In this document: one piece after another, positions 7,558 through 17,031 of the stretch
Layout: each line of letters begins with the position of its first letter
Numbering within the stretch: the first letter of the stretch is position 1
NCBI GenBank assembly: GCA_021325175.1
Contig: JAJPHS010000136.1
Location: 1 to 32,710, forward strand
Length of the DNA: 32,710 bases
From: Terriglobia bacterium
GTDB lineage: Bacteria > Acidobacteriota > Terriglobia > Bryobacterales > Bryobacteraceae
Direction of reading: 5' to 3'
The notes under the pieces: generated by a model
Databases searched by the model: none
What the model was told of the DNA's origin: nothing
What the model saw: the letters and a program-made list of their open reading frames with translations, nothing else
Program-made: the position numbers and the translations under genes

Positions 7558-9824
7558 TGTTCGAGCTATTTTTCAAGTATCCGATGGCCGTGTTCTCACG
7601 CGGCACCTTCGTCTTTCTCGGCGGCTGGCCGAAATGGGCGCTGATTGCGGCGATCCTGGTGGCCGCGGCGGGGTTCGGATTGCTCGTGCGGCGGATGACG
7701 GCGGAACGGGGACGGGTGCACGGGGCGCGATCCGTCGCGGTGTGGCTGCTGCAAACCGCGCTCGCCTCCATCCTGCTGTTGATGCTTTGGCACCCGGCTT
7801 TGAGCGTCGCCACCTTACGCCCACAGCAGAATATCGTCGCGGTGGTGGTGGACGATTCGGCCAGCATGGCGACCCGGGACGCCGATGGCTCCTCGCGCCG
7901 CGAGGCGGCCGAGCGGGTGCTTAACTCCGGTCTTATCGACTCCTTGCAGAAAAAGTTTCAAGTTCGGCTTTATCGCTTGTCCGATCATCTGGAACGCATT
8001 CAGAAGCTCGATCAGCTTAACTCCTCCGGACAATCGACGCACATCGGCGATTCGCTCAAGGAAGTTTTGGCCGACGCCTCCAGCCTGCCGATCGGCGCGG
8101 TGGTTTTGTTGTCGGATGGCGCGGACAATTCCGGCGGAATCGATCTGGAGACCATTTCCGAGATTCGCCGCCAGCGCATTCCCATCCACACGATCGGGTT
8201 CGGGCGCGAAAAGATGGCACGCGATGTCGAATTGACCGACGTTCAGGCGCCGCAGCGGGCGCTCCCCGATTCGCGATTGGCCGTGCAGGTGAGCTTTCAT
8301 CAGCACGGCTACGCCGGTCAGACCGCGAAGATCACCTTGAAAGACGGCAACAAGGTTCTGGCCACGCGATCGGTGGTGATGAAGGCTGATGGGGTGGAAC
8401 AAACCGAATCGATTTTGTTTAATGCCGGAACGGCAGGCGTGAAGACGATTGAAGCCTCGATCGATCCGCTGCCGAACGAAGAGAATGTGAAAAACAACCA
8501 GTTGATCCGGCTGGTGAACGTGGACAAGCGAACTGCGCTGGTTCTTTATATGGAAGGCGAGCCTCGCTGGGAGTTTAAGTTCCTCAAGCGCGCCGTCGAG
8601 GACGACCGCAATCTGCACCTGCTCACGATTTTGCGGACCACGCAAAACAAGATCTACGTCCAGGACGAGCACAACGACGTCCCCAAGCTGAAAGACGGCT
8701 TCCCGACGCGGGTCGAGGACCTGTTCCAGTTCGATGGATTGATCATCGGATCGAGCGAAGCGGCCTATTTCACCAGCAATCAGCAGCAGTTCATTCACGA
8801 TTTTGTCGACCGGCGCGGCGGCGGCCTGCTGTTTCTGGGCGGCAAGGATGCGCTGGCCGACGGCGGATATAAGCAATCCGCGCTGAACGACCTGCTACCG
8901 GTGATTCTGCCCGATAGAAAGGGCACTTTCGTGCGTGCGCCGGCCAATGTCGAGCTCACCAACGCGGGCCGCGACAGCCTGATTACGCGAATTGAGGAAG
9001 ATCCGCAGAAAAACGCCGAAAAATGGCGCAAAATGCCGTACATTTTGAACTTTCAGGATCCGGGGCAGCCCAAGCCCGGCGCGGTGGTGTTAATGGACGG
9101 CCTGCCGCTGCAAGGCGGGCGTTTTCCGCTGCTGATCACGGAAAATTACGGGCGCGGGCGCACCGCCGTGTTCGCCACCGGAGGAAGCTGGCGCGGCTGG
9201 CAGATGCAGATGCCGGTTTCCGACATGACTCATGAGATGTTCTACACCCAGCTTCTGCGCTGGCTGGTGAACGATACGCCGCGGCGCGTGGTGGCCTCGA
9301 CTCCGCGCCAGGTTTTAGAAGACGAAGCCAAGGTGAAGCTTCGCGCGCAAGTTTTTGGCGCGACTTATCTGCCGGCGAGCGACGCGACCGTGGAGGCGCA
9401 CATTCTCGGTCCGGAAGGAATCGCCGAAACGGTCGAAATGCGGCCCGATCCTGTCGAACCGGGAGTGTTTACATCGGAATATACGACGCCGAAGGCCGGA
9501 TCTTATTTAGTCGAGATGACGGCCAAGCGCGCGGGCGAAGATCTGGGCCGCGATACGCTGACGTTCCGGCGCGAGGATGGCGTGGCGGAAAATTTCAAGG
9601 TTGAACAGAATCGCGAACTGCTCGAGAAACTGGCGCAGGAAACCGGCGGCCGGTATTACACGCCGGCGGAGGCGCGGAAGCTCGGCGAGGATATCAGCTA
9701 TTCGGACGCGGGCATCACGGTGCGCGAAACGCGCGATTTGTGGGACATGCCGGCGGTGTTCTTGCTGCTGCTGATGCTGCGGTCCGGCGAGTGGCTGTTG
9801 CGACGGAAATGGGGCGTGATATGA
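7557..9824 (+). CDS. VWA and GATase1-like membrane protein
   Basis: The 755-residue protein has two N-terminal membrane helices (about 25-45 and 60-82). A von Willebrand A domain follows, with an intact MIDAS start (Asp99-x-Ser101-x-Ser103) and LLSDG at Asp187. After a beta-sandwich stretch there is a GATase1-like domain (about 340-450; DGLIIGSSEAAYF, then GGGLLFLGG) and a further beta-rich region. The protein ends in a hydrophobic helix (MPAVFLLLLMLRS) and a basic tail. VWA domains with a MIDAS bind divalent metal and partner proteins. The GATase-like domain has no obvious nucleophilic Cys at the elbow, so it may be structural. The start overlaps the DUF4159 stop and the end overlaps the next gene by ATGA. 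Confidence 0.88.
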   Translation: MFELFFKYPMAVFSRGTFVFLGGWPKWALIAAILVAAAGFGLLVRRMTAERGRVHGARSVAVWLLQTALASILLLMLWHPALSVATLRPQQNIVAVVVDDSASMATRDADGSSRREAAERVLNSGLIDSLQKKFQVRLYRLSDHLERIQKLDQLNSSGQSTHIGDSLKEVLADASSLPIGAVVLLSDGADNSGGIDLETISEIRRQRIPIHTIGFGREKMARDVELTDVQAPQRALPDSRLAVQVSFHQHGYAGQTAKITLKDGNKVLATRSVVMKADGVEQTESILFNAGTAGVKTIEASIDPLPNEENVKNNQLIRLVNVDKRTALVLYMEGEPRWEFKFLKRAVEDDRNLHLLTILRTTQNKIYVQDEHNDVPKLKDGFPTRVEDLFQFDGLIIGSSEAAYFTSNQQQFIHDFVDRRGGGLLFLGGKDALADGGYKQSALNDLLPVILPDRKGTFVRAPANVELTNAGRDSLITRIEEDPQKNAEKWRKMPYILNFQDPGQPKPGAVVLMDGLPLQGGRFPLLITENYGRGRTAVFATGGSWRGWQMQMPVSDMTHEMFYTQLLRWLVNDTPRRVVASTPRQVLEDEAKVKLRAQVFGATYLPASDATVEAHILGPEGIAETVEMRPDPVEPGVFTSEYTTPKAGSYLVEMTAKRAGEDLGRDTLTFRREDGVAENFKVEQNRELLEKLAQETGGRYYTPAEARKLGEDISYSDAGITVRETRDLWDMPAVFLLLLMLRSGEWLLRRKWGVI

Positions 9825-10768
9825 GAATTTGTGGCCGGGCCATTACGGGCGGGGCTTTTCTCGTTCTGCTCGCGGCGCCGCTGATGCGGGCGGAGACGTT
9901 TTATCTGACCATCGCCGGGCTGGGCGGGGAGCCGGAATACGAGCAGCGCTTCGAGGGCTGGGCCAAGGATCTGGACAAGCTCCTCAAGCAAGCCGAGCCG
10001 AACGCCAAGATCGCGACCATGTTCGGCGACGGCGCGACGAAAAACGCGATCCAGGCGAAATTTCAGGAGATTGCGCGGCAGGCTAAGCCTGACGATTCGG
10101 TCATCGTGATGCTGATCGGCCACGGCAGCTTCGACGAGTCCGACTACAAGTTCAACATCCCGGGCCCGGATCTGACCGGAACCGAGCTGGCCAACATGCT
10201 GGATACAATTCCGGCAAAACACCAGCTTGTCGTGAATATGACGAGCTCGAGCGGCGCATCGATTGTATCGCTTGAAAAGCCGGGACGCGTGGTGATCACG
10301 GCGACCAAGGCCGGCACGGAAAAGAACGCGACCTATTTCGCGCGCTACTGGATCGAGGCGCTGCGCGATCCCGCGGCCGACGCGGACAAAAACCAGGTGA
10401 TCAGCGCGCTTGAGGCGTTTCGCTACGCGGAAGAGAAAACGGCGAAATTTTTCGAGACGCAGAATCGGCTCGCCACCGAGCATGCGCTGATCGAGGACAC
10501 CGGCAAGGGCGATGGCGTCAAAGCGCCCGGTCCGGATAATGGCGAAGGGCTGGCGGCGGGCCGCTTTGCGGTTCTCCATCTGGGCGCGGTTTCGGCGCAA
10601 ATCAACGATCCGGAAAAATTGAAGCTGCTGAAGCACAAAGAAGAACTGGAGCAGGCCATCGACGAATTGAAGTATAAGAAAGCCTCGATGGATTTCAACG
10701 AATACCGGCGGCAACTGCAGGGATACTTGATCGAGCTCGCCAGAACGCAGGAGGCGCTCGATAAGTGA
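9821..10768 (+). CDS. Caspase/legumain-fold (C13-like) protein, exported, catalytic Cys apparently absent
   Basis: From the ATG at 9821 (ATGA overlap with the previous stop) the protein has 315 residues, with a signal peptide to about residue 24. The fold call rests on a strand ending in the IGHGS motif with His101, then a second strand VVNMTSSSGAS (137-147). In C13/C14 peptidases that second position carries the catalytic Cys (x-C-x-S-G); here Ser142 stands there. A 12-residue EF-hand-like loop, Asp187 to Glu198, has D, D, N, S and E in the expected ligand positions and is followed by a helix, a layout I recall from bacterial legumain-like proteins. The C-terminus (about 265-315) is a predicted coiled coil. 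It may be a pseudo-enzyme or a partner-binding scaffold. An unrelated alpha/beta fold is possible. Confidence 0.65.
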   Translation: MRICGRAITGGAFLVLLAAPLMRAETFYLTIAGLGGEPEYEQRFEGWAKDLDKLLKQAEPNAKIATMFGDGATKNAIQAKFQEIARQAKPDDSVIVMLIGHGSFDESDYKFNIPGPDLTGTELANMLDTIPAKHQLVVNMTSSSGASIVSLEKPGRVVITATKAGTEKNATYFARYWIEALRDPAADADKNQVISALEAFRYAEEKTAKFFETQNRLATEHALIEDTGKGDGVKAPGPDNGEGLAAGRFAVLHLGAVSAQINDPEKLKLLKHKEELEQAIDELKYKKASMDFNEYRRQLQGYLIELARTQEALDK

Positions 10769-12996
10769 AGCTCACGGTAGTTTCGGTTCTCATCGCGGCT
10801 CTGCCGGCCGCGGCGCAGACGGTGGACCCGGCTCGCTGCGCGGCGCTGAAACATCACGGCGATCCGCAGACGGCGGCGTGCTTTCAGCAACTCACCCGAT
10901 CCGGCGATCCGGGAATCGCGGCCGAAGGCTATTGGGGGCTGCGCGATTACCAGCGCGCCAACGATCTGTTTCGCGCCGCCGTGAAAGCGCATGATAAAGA
11001 TCCCAATTTACGCGTGCGCTGGGGCCGCATGTACCTGGAACACTGGCAGCCCGGCGACGCCAGCGATCTTTTCCGCGAGGCGCTGGAACTAAAAAAGGAT
11101 TATGCTCCCGCGCTGCTCGGCCTGGCGCTGGTCGCCGCGGACGGGTTCGAGGGGAAAGCGACGGAGCTGGCGCAGCAGGCGCTGAAGAGCGATCCCAAAC
11201 TGGTGGAAGCTCAGGAACTGCTGGCGCGCGTGGCGCTGGAGGACAACAATCCGGAAAAGGCGGCGAGCGAGGCGAACAAGGCGCTGGCGATCTCTCCGGA
11301 AGCGCTGGACGCCATGTCGGTGCTGGCGGCTATCGACTGGTTGAACGATAAGAAGACCACTCCGTGGCTCGACCGGATTTTGCAGATCAATCCGCATTAC
11401 GGCGAGGTGTACGAAACCGCCGGGCATTTTTTCATCATCAATCGCCGCTACGATGAAGGCATTCTGGCGTATCGCAAAGCGCTTCAATTGAAGCCGGATC
11501 TGTGGAGCGCGCGCAGCGAGCTCGGCATCAACCTGATGCGGCTGGGCGATGAGACGGAAGCGCGGCAGCAGCTTGAAGAGTGCTGGCGTAACGGATACCA
11601 GAGCACGTCAACGAAAAATTCGCTCACGCTGCTCGACAGTTATAAGAACTTCGTCACCTACCGGACTCCGACGACCATCATCCGGCTGCACAAAAAGGAA
11701 GCCGAACTGCTGCGGCCGTACGTTGAAAGCGAGATGCAGCGCGCGCTCGCCACGTATGAAAAGAAATACAAGTTCAAGCTGAACGGGCCGGTGGAGCTGG
11801 AAGTTTATCCGGATCACGAAGATTTCGCGGTGCGCACCATGGGCATGCCCGGCCTCGGCGCGCTGGGGGTGACGTTCGTCGCCACGCAGGCGTTCACCGA
11901 AGGCGAGCACGGCGCGAAGTTCACGGCGTCGGTGGCCATGGATTCTCCAAGCGCGCGGCCTCCGGGGCAGTTTCATTGGGACAGCACGATGTGGCACGAG
12001 TTGAGCCACGTCTACGTGCTGGCGATGACCAACAGCCGCGTCCCGCGCTGGTTCACTGAAGGACTGGCGGTGTATGAGGAGACGGCCAACGGCAACCCCG
12101 ATTGGGGCGACCGGCTCGATCCGGAGGCGATCAACGCCATAAAAAATCACAAGCTGCTGCCGATCTCGGAGCTGGATCGCGGCTTCATTCATCCCACTTA
12201 TCCTGCGCAGGTCGTCGTGTCGTATTTTCAGGGCGGCAAGATCTGCAACTTTATCGATCAGAAGTGGGGCTATGGGAAGCTGCTGGCGATGATCGAGGAT
12301 TTCAAGAATCTGACGCCGACGGTGGACGTGATTCAGAAAGAATTCAATCTGAAGCCGGAGGAGTTCGATAAGCAATTCCTGGCCTGGCTGGATGATTCGA
12401 CCAAAGTCAGCGTAAACGGATTCGAGGAGTGGAAAAAGCAGCTTCTCGAAGTCTCCAAGGCGGCCAAGCAGAAGGATTGGGACAAAGTGATCCAGCTCGG
12501 CGCGCCGATTCGTGACGTCTATTCCGATTATGTCGAAGCGGGCAGCGTCTACGAATTTTTATCCGACGCCTATCTGGCGAAAAACGACAAGGCGGGCGCG
12601 ATGAAGCAGCTCGCGCGTTACGCCGATGTCGGCGGGCGGGATCCGGCGCTGCTCAAGAAGCTTTCCGATCTTGAAGCCGAAGCCGGAGACAAACGCGCCG
12701 CGGCGCGCACGCTGGAGCGGCTGGATCTGATTTATTTGAAGGACGAGGAAGCGCACCGCAAGCTGGGCCAGCTCGATATGGATTTGAAAAATTACGAGGG
12801 CGCGATTCGCGAATGGGGCGCCGCGCTGGCCGGCGGCACGGTCGATCCGGCGGGCGCGCATTATGAACGGGCGGTCGCGCTGAACGCGCTGCATCGCAGC
12901 GCCGAAGCCAAGGATGAAGTTCTGTCGGCGCTCGAAGTGGCGCCGGAGTACAAGCCCGCCCAAAAACTACTGCTTGAATTAAGCGACAAGGAATAA
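10765..12996 (+). CDS. TPR protein with gluzincin (MA-type) metallopeptidase domain
   Basis: The start is GTG at 10765, overlapping the previous stop as GTGA, and gives 743 residues with a signal peptide to about residue 18. TPR-like helical repeats occupy about residues 50-280. A peptidase domain (about 300-530) follows, with zinc-binding His411-Glu412-x-x-His415 (HELSH) and the third ligand Glu432 in WFTEGLAVYE. A second TPR-like block covers about 560-740. The HExxH plus TEGLA pattern is that of the peptidase MA-like family. Zinc ligands and catalytic Glu are all present, so activity is plausible, probably in the periplasm. The position inside the MoxR operon suggests it processes or remodels a partner handled by that system, which is inference. 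Confidence 0.88.
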   Translation: MKLTVVSVLIAALPAAAQTVDPARCAALKHHGDPQTAACFQQLTRSGDPGIAAEGYWGLRDYQRANDLFRAAVKAHDKDPNLRVRWGRMYLEHWQPGDASDLFREALELKKDYAPALLGLALVAADGFEGKATELAQQALKSDPKLVEAQELLARVALEDNNPEKAASEANKALAISPEALDAMSVLAAIDWLNDKKTTPWLDRILQINPHYGEVYETAGHFFIINRRYDEGILAYRKALQLKPDLWSARSELGINLMRLGDETEARQQLEECWRNGYQSTSTKNSLTLLDSYKNFVTYRTPTTIIRLHKKEAELLRPYVESEMQRALATYEKKYKFKLNGPVELEVYPDHEDFAVRTMGMPGLGALGVTFVATQAFTEGEHGAKFTASVAMDSPSARPPGQFHWDSTMWHELSHVYVLAMTNSRVPRWFTEGLAVYEETANGNPDWGDRLDPEAINAIKNHKLLPISELDRGFIHPTYPAQVVVSYFQGGKICNFIDQKWGYGKLLAMIEDFKNLTPTVDVIQKEFNLKPEEFDKQFLAWLDDSTKVSVNGFEEWKKQLLEVSKAAKQKDWDKVIQLGAPIRDVYSDYVEAGSVYEFLSDAYLAKNDKAGAMKQLARYADVGGRDPALLKKLSDLEAEAGDKRAAARTLERLDLIYLKDEEAHRKLGQLDMDLKNYEGAIREWGAALAGGTVDPAGAHYERAVALNALHRSAEAKDEVLSALEVAPEYKPAQKLLLELSDKE

Positions 12997-13010
12997 GACA
13001 GAATAATTAA

Positions 13011-14036
<1,026 letters not shown>

Positions 14037-14062
14037 ACGCGGCGGCCGGCTCCGGCTGATGC

Positions 14063-14069
14063 AGGAAAG
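14063..14069 (+). promoter_or_regulatory. Ribosome binding site for the DUF58 gene
   Basis: AGGAAAG (14063-14069) immediately precedes the ATG at 14070 and supports that start in a 33-bp gap after MoxR. Confidence 0.5.
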
Positions 14070-14957
14070 ATGTTGCAACGATTTCTAGATCCGAGTGTTC
14101 TCGCCGGCATTTCCGGACTGGATCTGATCGCCAAAACGGTCGTCGACGGATTCATCGCCGGTCTGCACCGCTCGCCCGATTTCGGATTCAGCCAGGAGTT
14201 TGCCGAATATCGCGCCTACACGCCCGGCGACGATCTGCGGCACATCGATTGGAACGTCTTTGCGCGCACCGAGCGCGCCTTTCTCAAACGCTATCGGGGC
14301 GAAACCAACTCGCAGTTGACCATCCTGCTCGACGCCAGCCGGTCGATGAAGTTCGGCTCGCATCCCACTGATAAGCTCGAATACGCGAAGTTTTTAGCCG
14401 CATCGCTGGCCTATCTGGCCAATATGCAGCGCGACGCGGCGGGGCTGATCGTTTTCGACGACGAGGTTCGCCGCTACGTGCGGGCGTCGTCGCGGCAGGG
14501 CCAGCTTGCGCGGATTCTGCACGCCATCGAGAACGCGGAGGCCGGCGCGCGGACCAATTTTGCCCATCCGTTCCTGACGCTTCAGGAATTTTTGCGCCGC
14601 CGGGGAATCGTGGTCGCCATCTCGGATTTCTGGGAACAGCCGGCGAAAATCATCCAGACGGTCGAGCCGCTGCGCTATCGCGGCAACGAGCTGATTCTGT
14701 TTCACGTGCTTGATCCCGAAGAGATTCATCCCAAGCTGCGCTATCCGGTGCTGCTGGAGGATCTGGAAACGGGCGAGGCGATGGAGGTGTCGCCCGATTA
14801 CGCCTCGCACGAATATCGCGACAAAATGGACGCGCATCTGGAGGACCTGCGCACTCGCGCCAGGGGCGCGGGCATCGATTATTTTTTGATTGACACCAGC
14901 CGCCCGCTGGACGCCGCGCTGCGCGAGTACCTGGCGATCCGGAAAGGAAAAATGTGA
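14070..14957 (+). CDS. DUF58 domain protein (MoxR partner, VWA-like)
   Basis: This 295-residue protein carries the DUF58 signature EFAEYRAYTPGDDLRHIDWN (about 48-67), followed by a VWA-like start with Asp-Ala-Ser-Arg-Ser (LLDASRSM, about 89-96) that resembles a MIDAS. It lacks the N-terminal membrane helices found in many DUF58 proteins, so it is probably soluble and cytoplasmic. DUF58 proteins are the usual direct neighbours of MoxR and are thought to couple the ATPase to membrane VWA proteins. The next gene starts 40 bases downstream. Confidence 0.94.
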   Translation: MLQRFLDPSVLAGISGLDLIAKTVVDGFIAGLHRSPDFGFSQEFAEYRAYTPGDDLRHIDWNVFARTERAFLKRYRGETNSQLTILLDASRSMKFGSHPTDKLEYAKFLAASLAYLANMQRDAAGLIVFDDEVRRYVRASSRQGQLARILHAIENAEAGARTNFAHPFLTLQEFLRRRGIVVAISDFWEQPAKIIQTVEPLRYRGNELILFHVLDPEEIHPKLRYPVLLEDLETGEAMEVSPDYASHEYRDKMDAHLEDLRTRARGAGIDYFLIDTSRPLDAALREYLAIRKGKM

Positions 14958-14997
14958 CGGCGTTGACGGATTCCCGCACGGGCCACTAGAGAGTTTT

Positions 14998-17031
14998 ATG
15001 GGCTTCCTCGCACCATGGTTTTTAGCCGGGATCGCGGCCGTCGGGCTGCCGGTCTGGCTTCATCTGCTCAAAAAGCATCGCTCCGATCCGCGTTATTTTC
15101 CGTCGCTGATGCTGTTTGAAAAGCGCGAGGTAAGCTCGGTGAAGCACCGCCGCCTGGAGCACCTGTTGTTGTTCGCTCTGCGGGCGGCGATGCTGATCCT
15201 GCTCGCGCTGCTGTTCGCCAATCCGTTTATCCGGCGCGCCATTCCGATCGGGGGGCAGAAGCATCTTACGCTGATCGCGATCGACGATTCGTTCAGCATG
15301 AGGGCGGGGAATCGCTTGCAGCAGGCCAAGGATCAGGCGCAGAGCATTCTTTCCTCGGTGCGCCCCGGCGATCCGGTGCAGGTGGTCGCGCTGGGAGCCC
15401 AGATCCAGACGCTGACGCAGCCCACGACGGATCCTGGCGAGGCTCGCGCCGCGATCAACTCGATCCAGCCGACTGATAGCCGCGCCTCGTTCGGTGAGCT
15501 GGCGCGCTATTCGCGGACGCTCGCCGAATCGATCAAATCGCCGATCGAGCTGAATCTGGTGAGCGATCTGCAAAGATCGGCGATGCCGCCGGGATTCGCC
15601 GATCTGCGGCTCGAGCCGGGAACAAATCTGGTGCTGCATCAGGTGGGCGACGCGGCGCCGAACTGGACGGTGGAAAGCGTCACGGCGCCGCGGCGGGTTT
15701 ACGATCCCAAAAAAGTTCGCATTCAGGCCATCATTGCGGGGTTCGGCGCCCCGGCCGCCAAGCGCACCGTATCGCTGCTGCTCAACGGAAAATCGCTGCA
15801 GACCAAAACGGTGGATGTCGCCGAAAACGGCCGCGCGCAGGTCGAATTTCTGGGACTTGACGCGCCCTACGGATTCAGCCGGGGCGAAGTGCGCATCGAT
15901 TCGGCCGACATTCTGGCCGCCGACGATCATTACGATTTCGCGGTGGAGCGCGCCGATCCGAAAAAAATTCTGTTCGTCGACGACGGCCGGCATCCGCGCG
16001 CGGAACTGTACTACAAAGCCGCGCTCGACGCCTCGCCCGATTCGGCGTTCACGCTCGAAACCCTGCGGCCGGATCAGGCCGCCAACGCGAAGCTTGGAAA
16101 TTACGCTCTGATCGTTCTTTCGGATCTGGGCGCTTTGCCCGGCGGCTTTGAAGATTCGCTCAAAGCCTACGTTGCCGCCGGCGGATCGCTGCTCATCGCG
16201 CTGGGACCGGCATCGGCCGCTTCGCCGCGCGTTCCGGTGCTTGATGAAGCGATCCAAAGCTCCTCGTACGCGCATCCGGAGGGCCAGATGTTTCTGAGCG
16301 TCTCCGATCTGGACACCGGCGATCCGGTGATGCGTGATCTGGAGCGCTTCGACGGCGTCAAGTTTTACCAGGCGATCCGCGTCACCAGCGCGAAATCGCG
16401 GGTTCTGGCGCGGCTCAACGACGGGACGCCGCTGGTGCTGGAGCAGGCGATCGGCGAAGGCAAAGTGATGGCCTTCGCTTCGACATTCGACAACACGGCT
16501 AACGATCTGCCGCTGCACGCGGCCTGGGTTCCTTTCGTGCAGCGATCGGCGGAGTATCTCGGCGGCGAGGGCGGCGATCAGCCGGTGAACGTTACTGCGG
16601 ATTCCTATATCGAGTTGCGCGCCTCCGGCGATAAGACAGGCGCGGCCGAAGTTCTGCTCGACGGGCGCCGCCTGCTATCGCTTGAGGAGGCCGCCGCGGC
16701 GAGAAATTTCGCGGTTCACAAGGAAGGTTTCTACGAAGTGAAAACGGCCAGCGGCCGGCGCAGTCTGATCGCCGTTCACGCCGACCGGCGCGAGTCGGAC
16801 CTCGCCGTCATTCCCAAGGAAACGCTTGATTTATGGAAGGCCACCGGCAGTGACGAAAACGCGTCCGGCGCGTCAGCATCGGTAGATCAAGGGGATAAGA
16901 AACCCTGGGGCCTCTGGCCGATCTTATTATTGATATTGTTGGGTGTGGCGATTGCGGAATCGATCGTCGCGGACCGTCATTTGAAACCGCCGGCTGCGGC
17001 GGAGAAGACCAAGCGAAAGGAAGCGGCATGA
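14998..17031 (+). CDS. BatA/VWA-domain membrane protein with GATase-like region
   Basis: I take the ATG at 14998 (677 residues): it gives the canonical BatA N-terminus, MGFLAPWFLAGI...PVWLHLL, with GAGAG about ten bases upstream. An upstream in-frame start inside DUF58 would add 36 unsupported residues. Membrane helices lie at about 1-22, 57-78 and 636-658. A VWA domain begins at Asp96-x-Ser98-x-Ser100 (DDSFS). A beta-sandwich stretch follows, then a GATase-like region starting at FVDDGRHPRAE (about 325). The tail is Lys/Arg-rich. BatA-type proteins partner MoxR and DUF58 at the membrane. The end overlaps the next start by ATGA. Confidence 0.9.
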   Translation: MGFLAPWFLAGIAAVGLPVWLHLLKKHRSDPRYFPSLMLFEKREVSSVKHRRLEHLLLFALRAAMLILLALLFANPFIRRAIPIGGQKHLTLIAIDDSFSMRAGNRLQQAKDQAQSILSSVRPGDPVQVVALGAQIQTLTQPTTDPGEARAAINSIQPTDSRASFGELARYSRTLAESIKSPIELNLVSDLQRSAMPPGFADLRLEPGTNLVLHQVGDAAPNWTVESVTAPRRVYDPKKVRIQAIIAGFGAPAAKRTVSLLLNGKSLQTKTVDVAENGRAQVEFLGLDAPYGFSRGEVRIDSADILAADDHYDFAVERADPKKILFVDDGRHPRAELYYKAALDASPDSAFTLETLRPDQAANAKLGNYALIVLSDLGALPGGFEDSLKAYVAAGGSLLIALGPASAASPRVPVLDEAIQSSSYAHPEGQMFLSVSDLDTGDPVMRDLERFDGVKFYQAIRVTSAKSRVLARLNDGTPLVLEQAIGEGKVMAFASTFDNTANDLPLHAAWVPFVQRSAEYLGGEGGDQPVNVTADSYIELRASGDKTGAAEVLLDGRRLLSLEEAAAARNFAVHKEGFYEVKTASGRRSLIAVHADRRESDLAVIPKETLDLWKATGSDENASGASASVDQGDKKPWGLWPILLLILLGVAIAESIVADRHLKPPAAAEKTKRKEAA

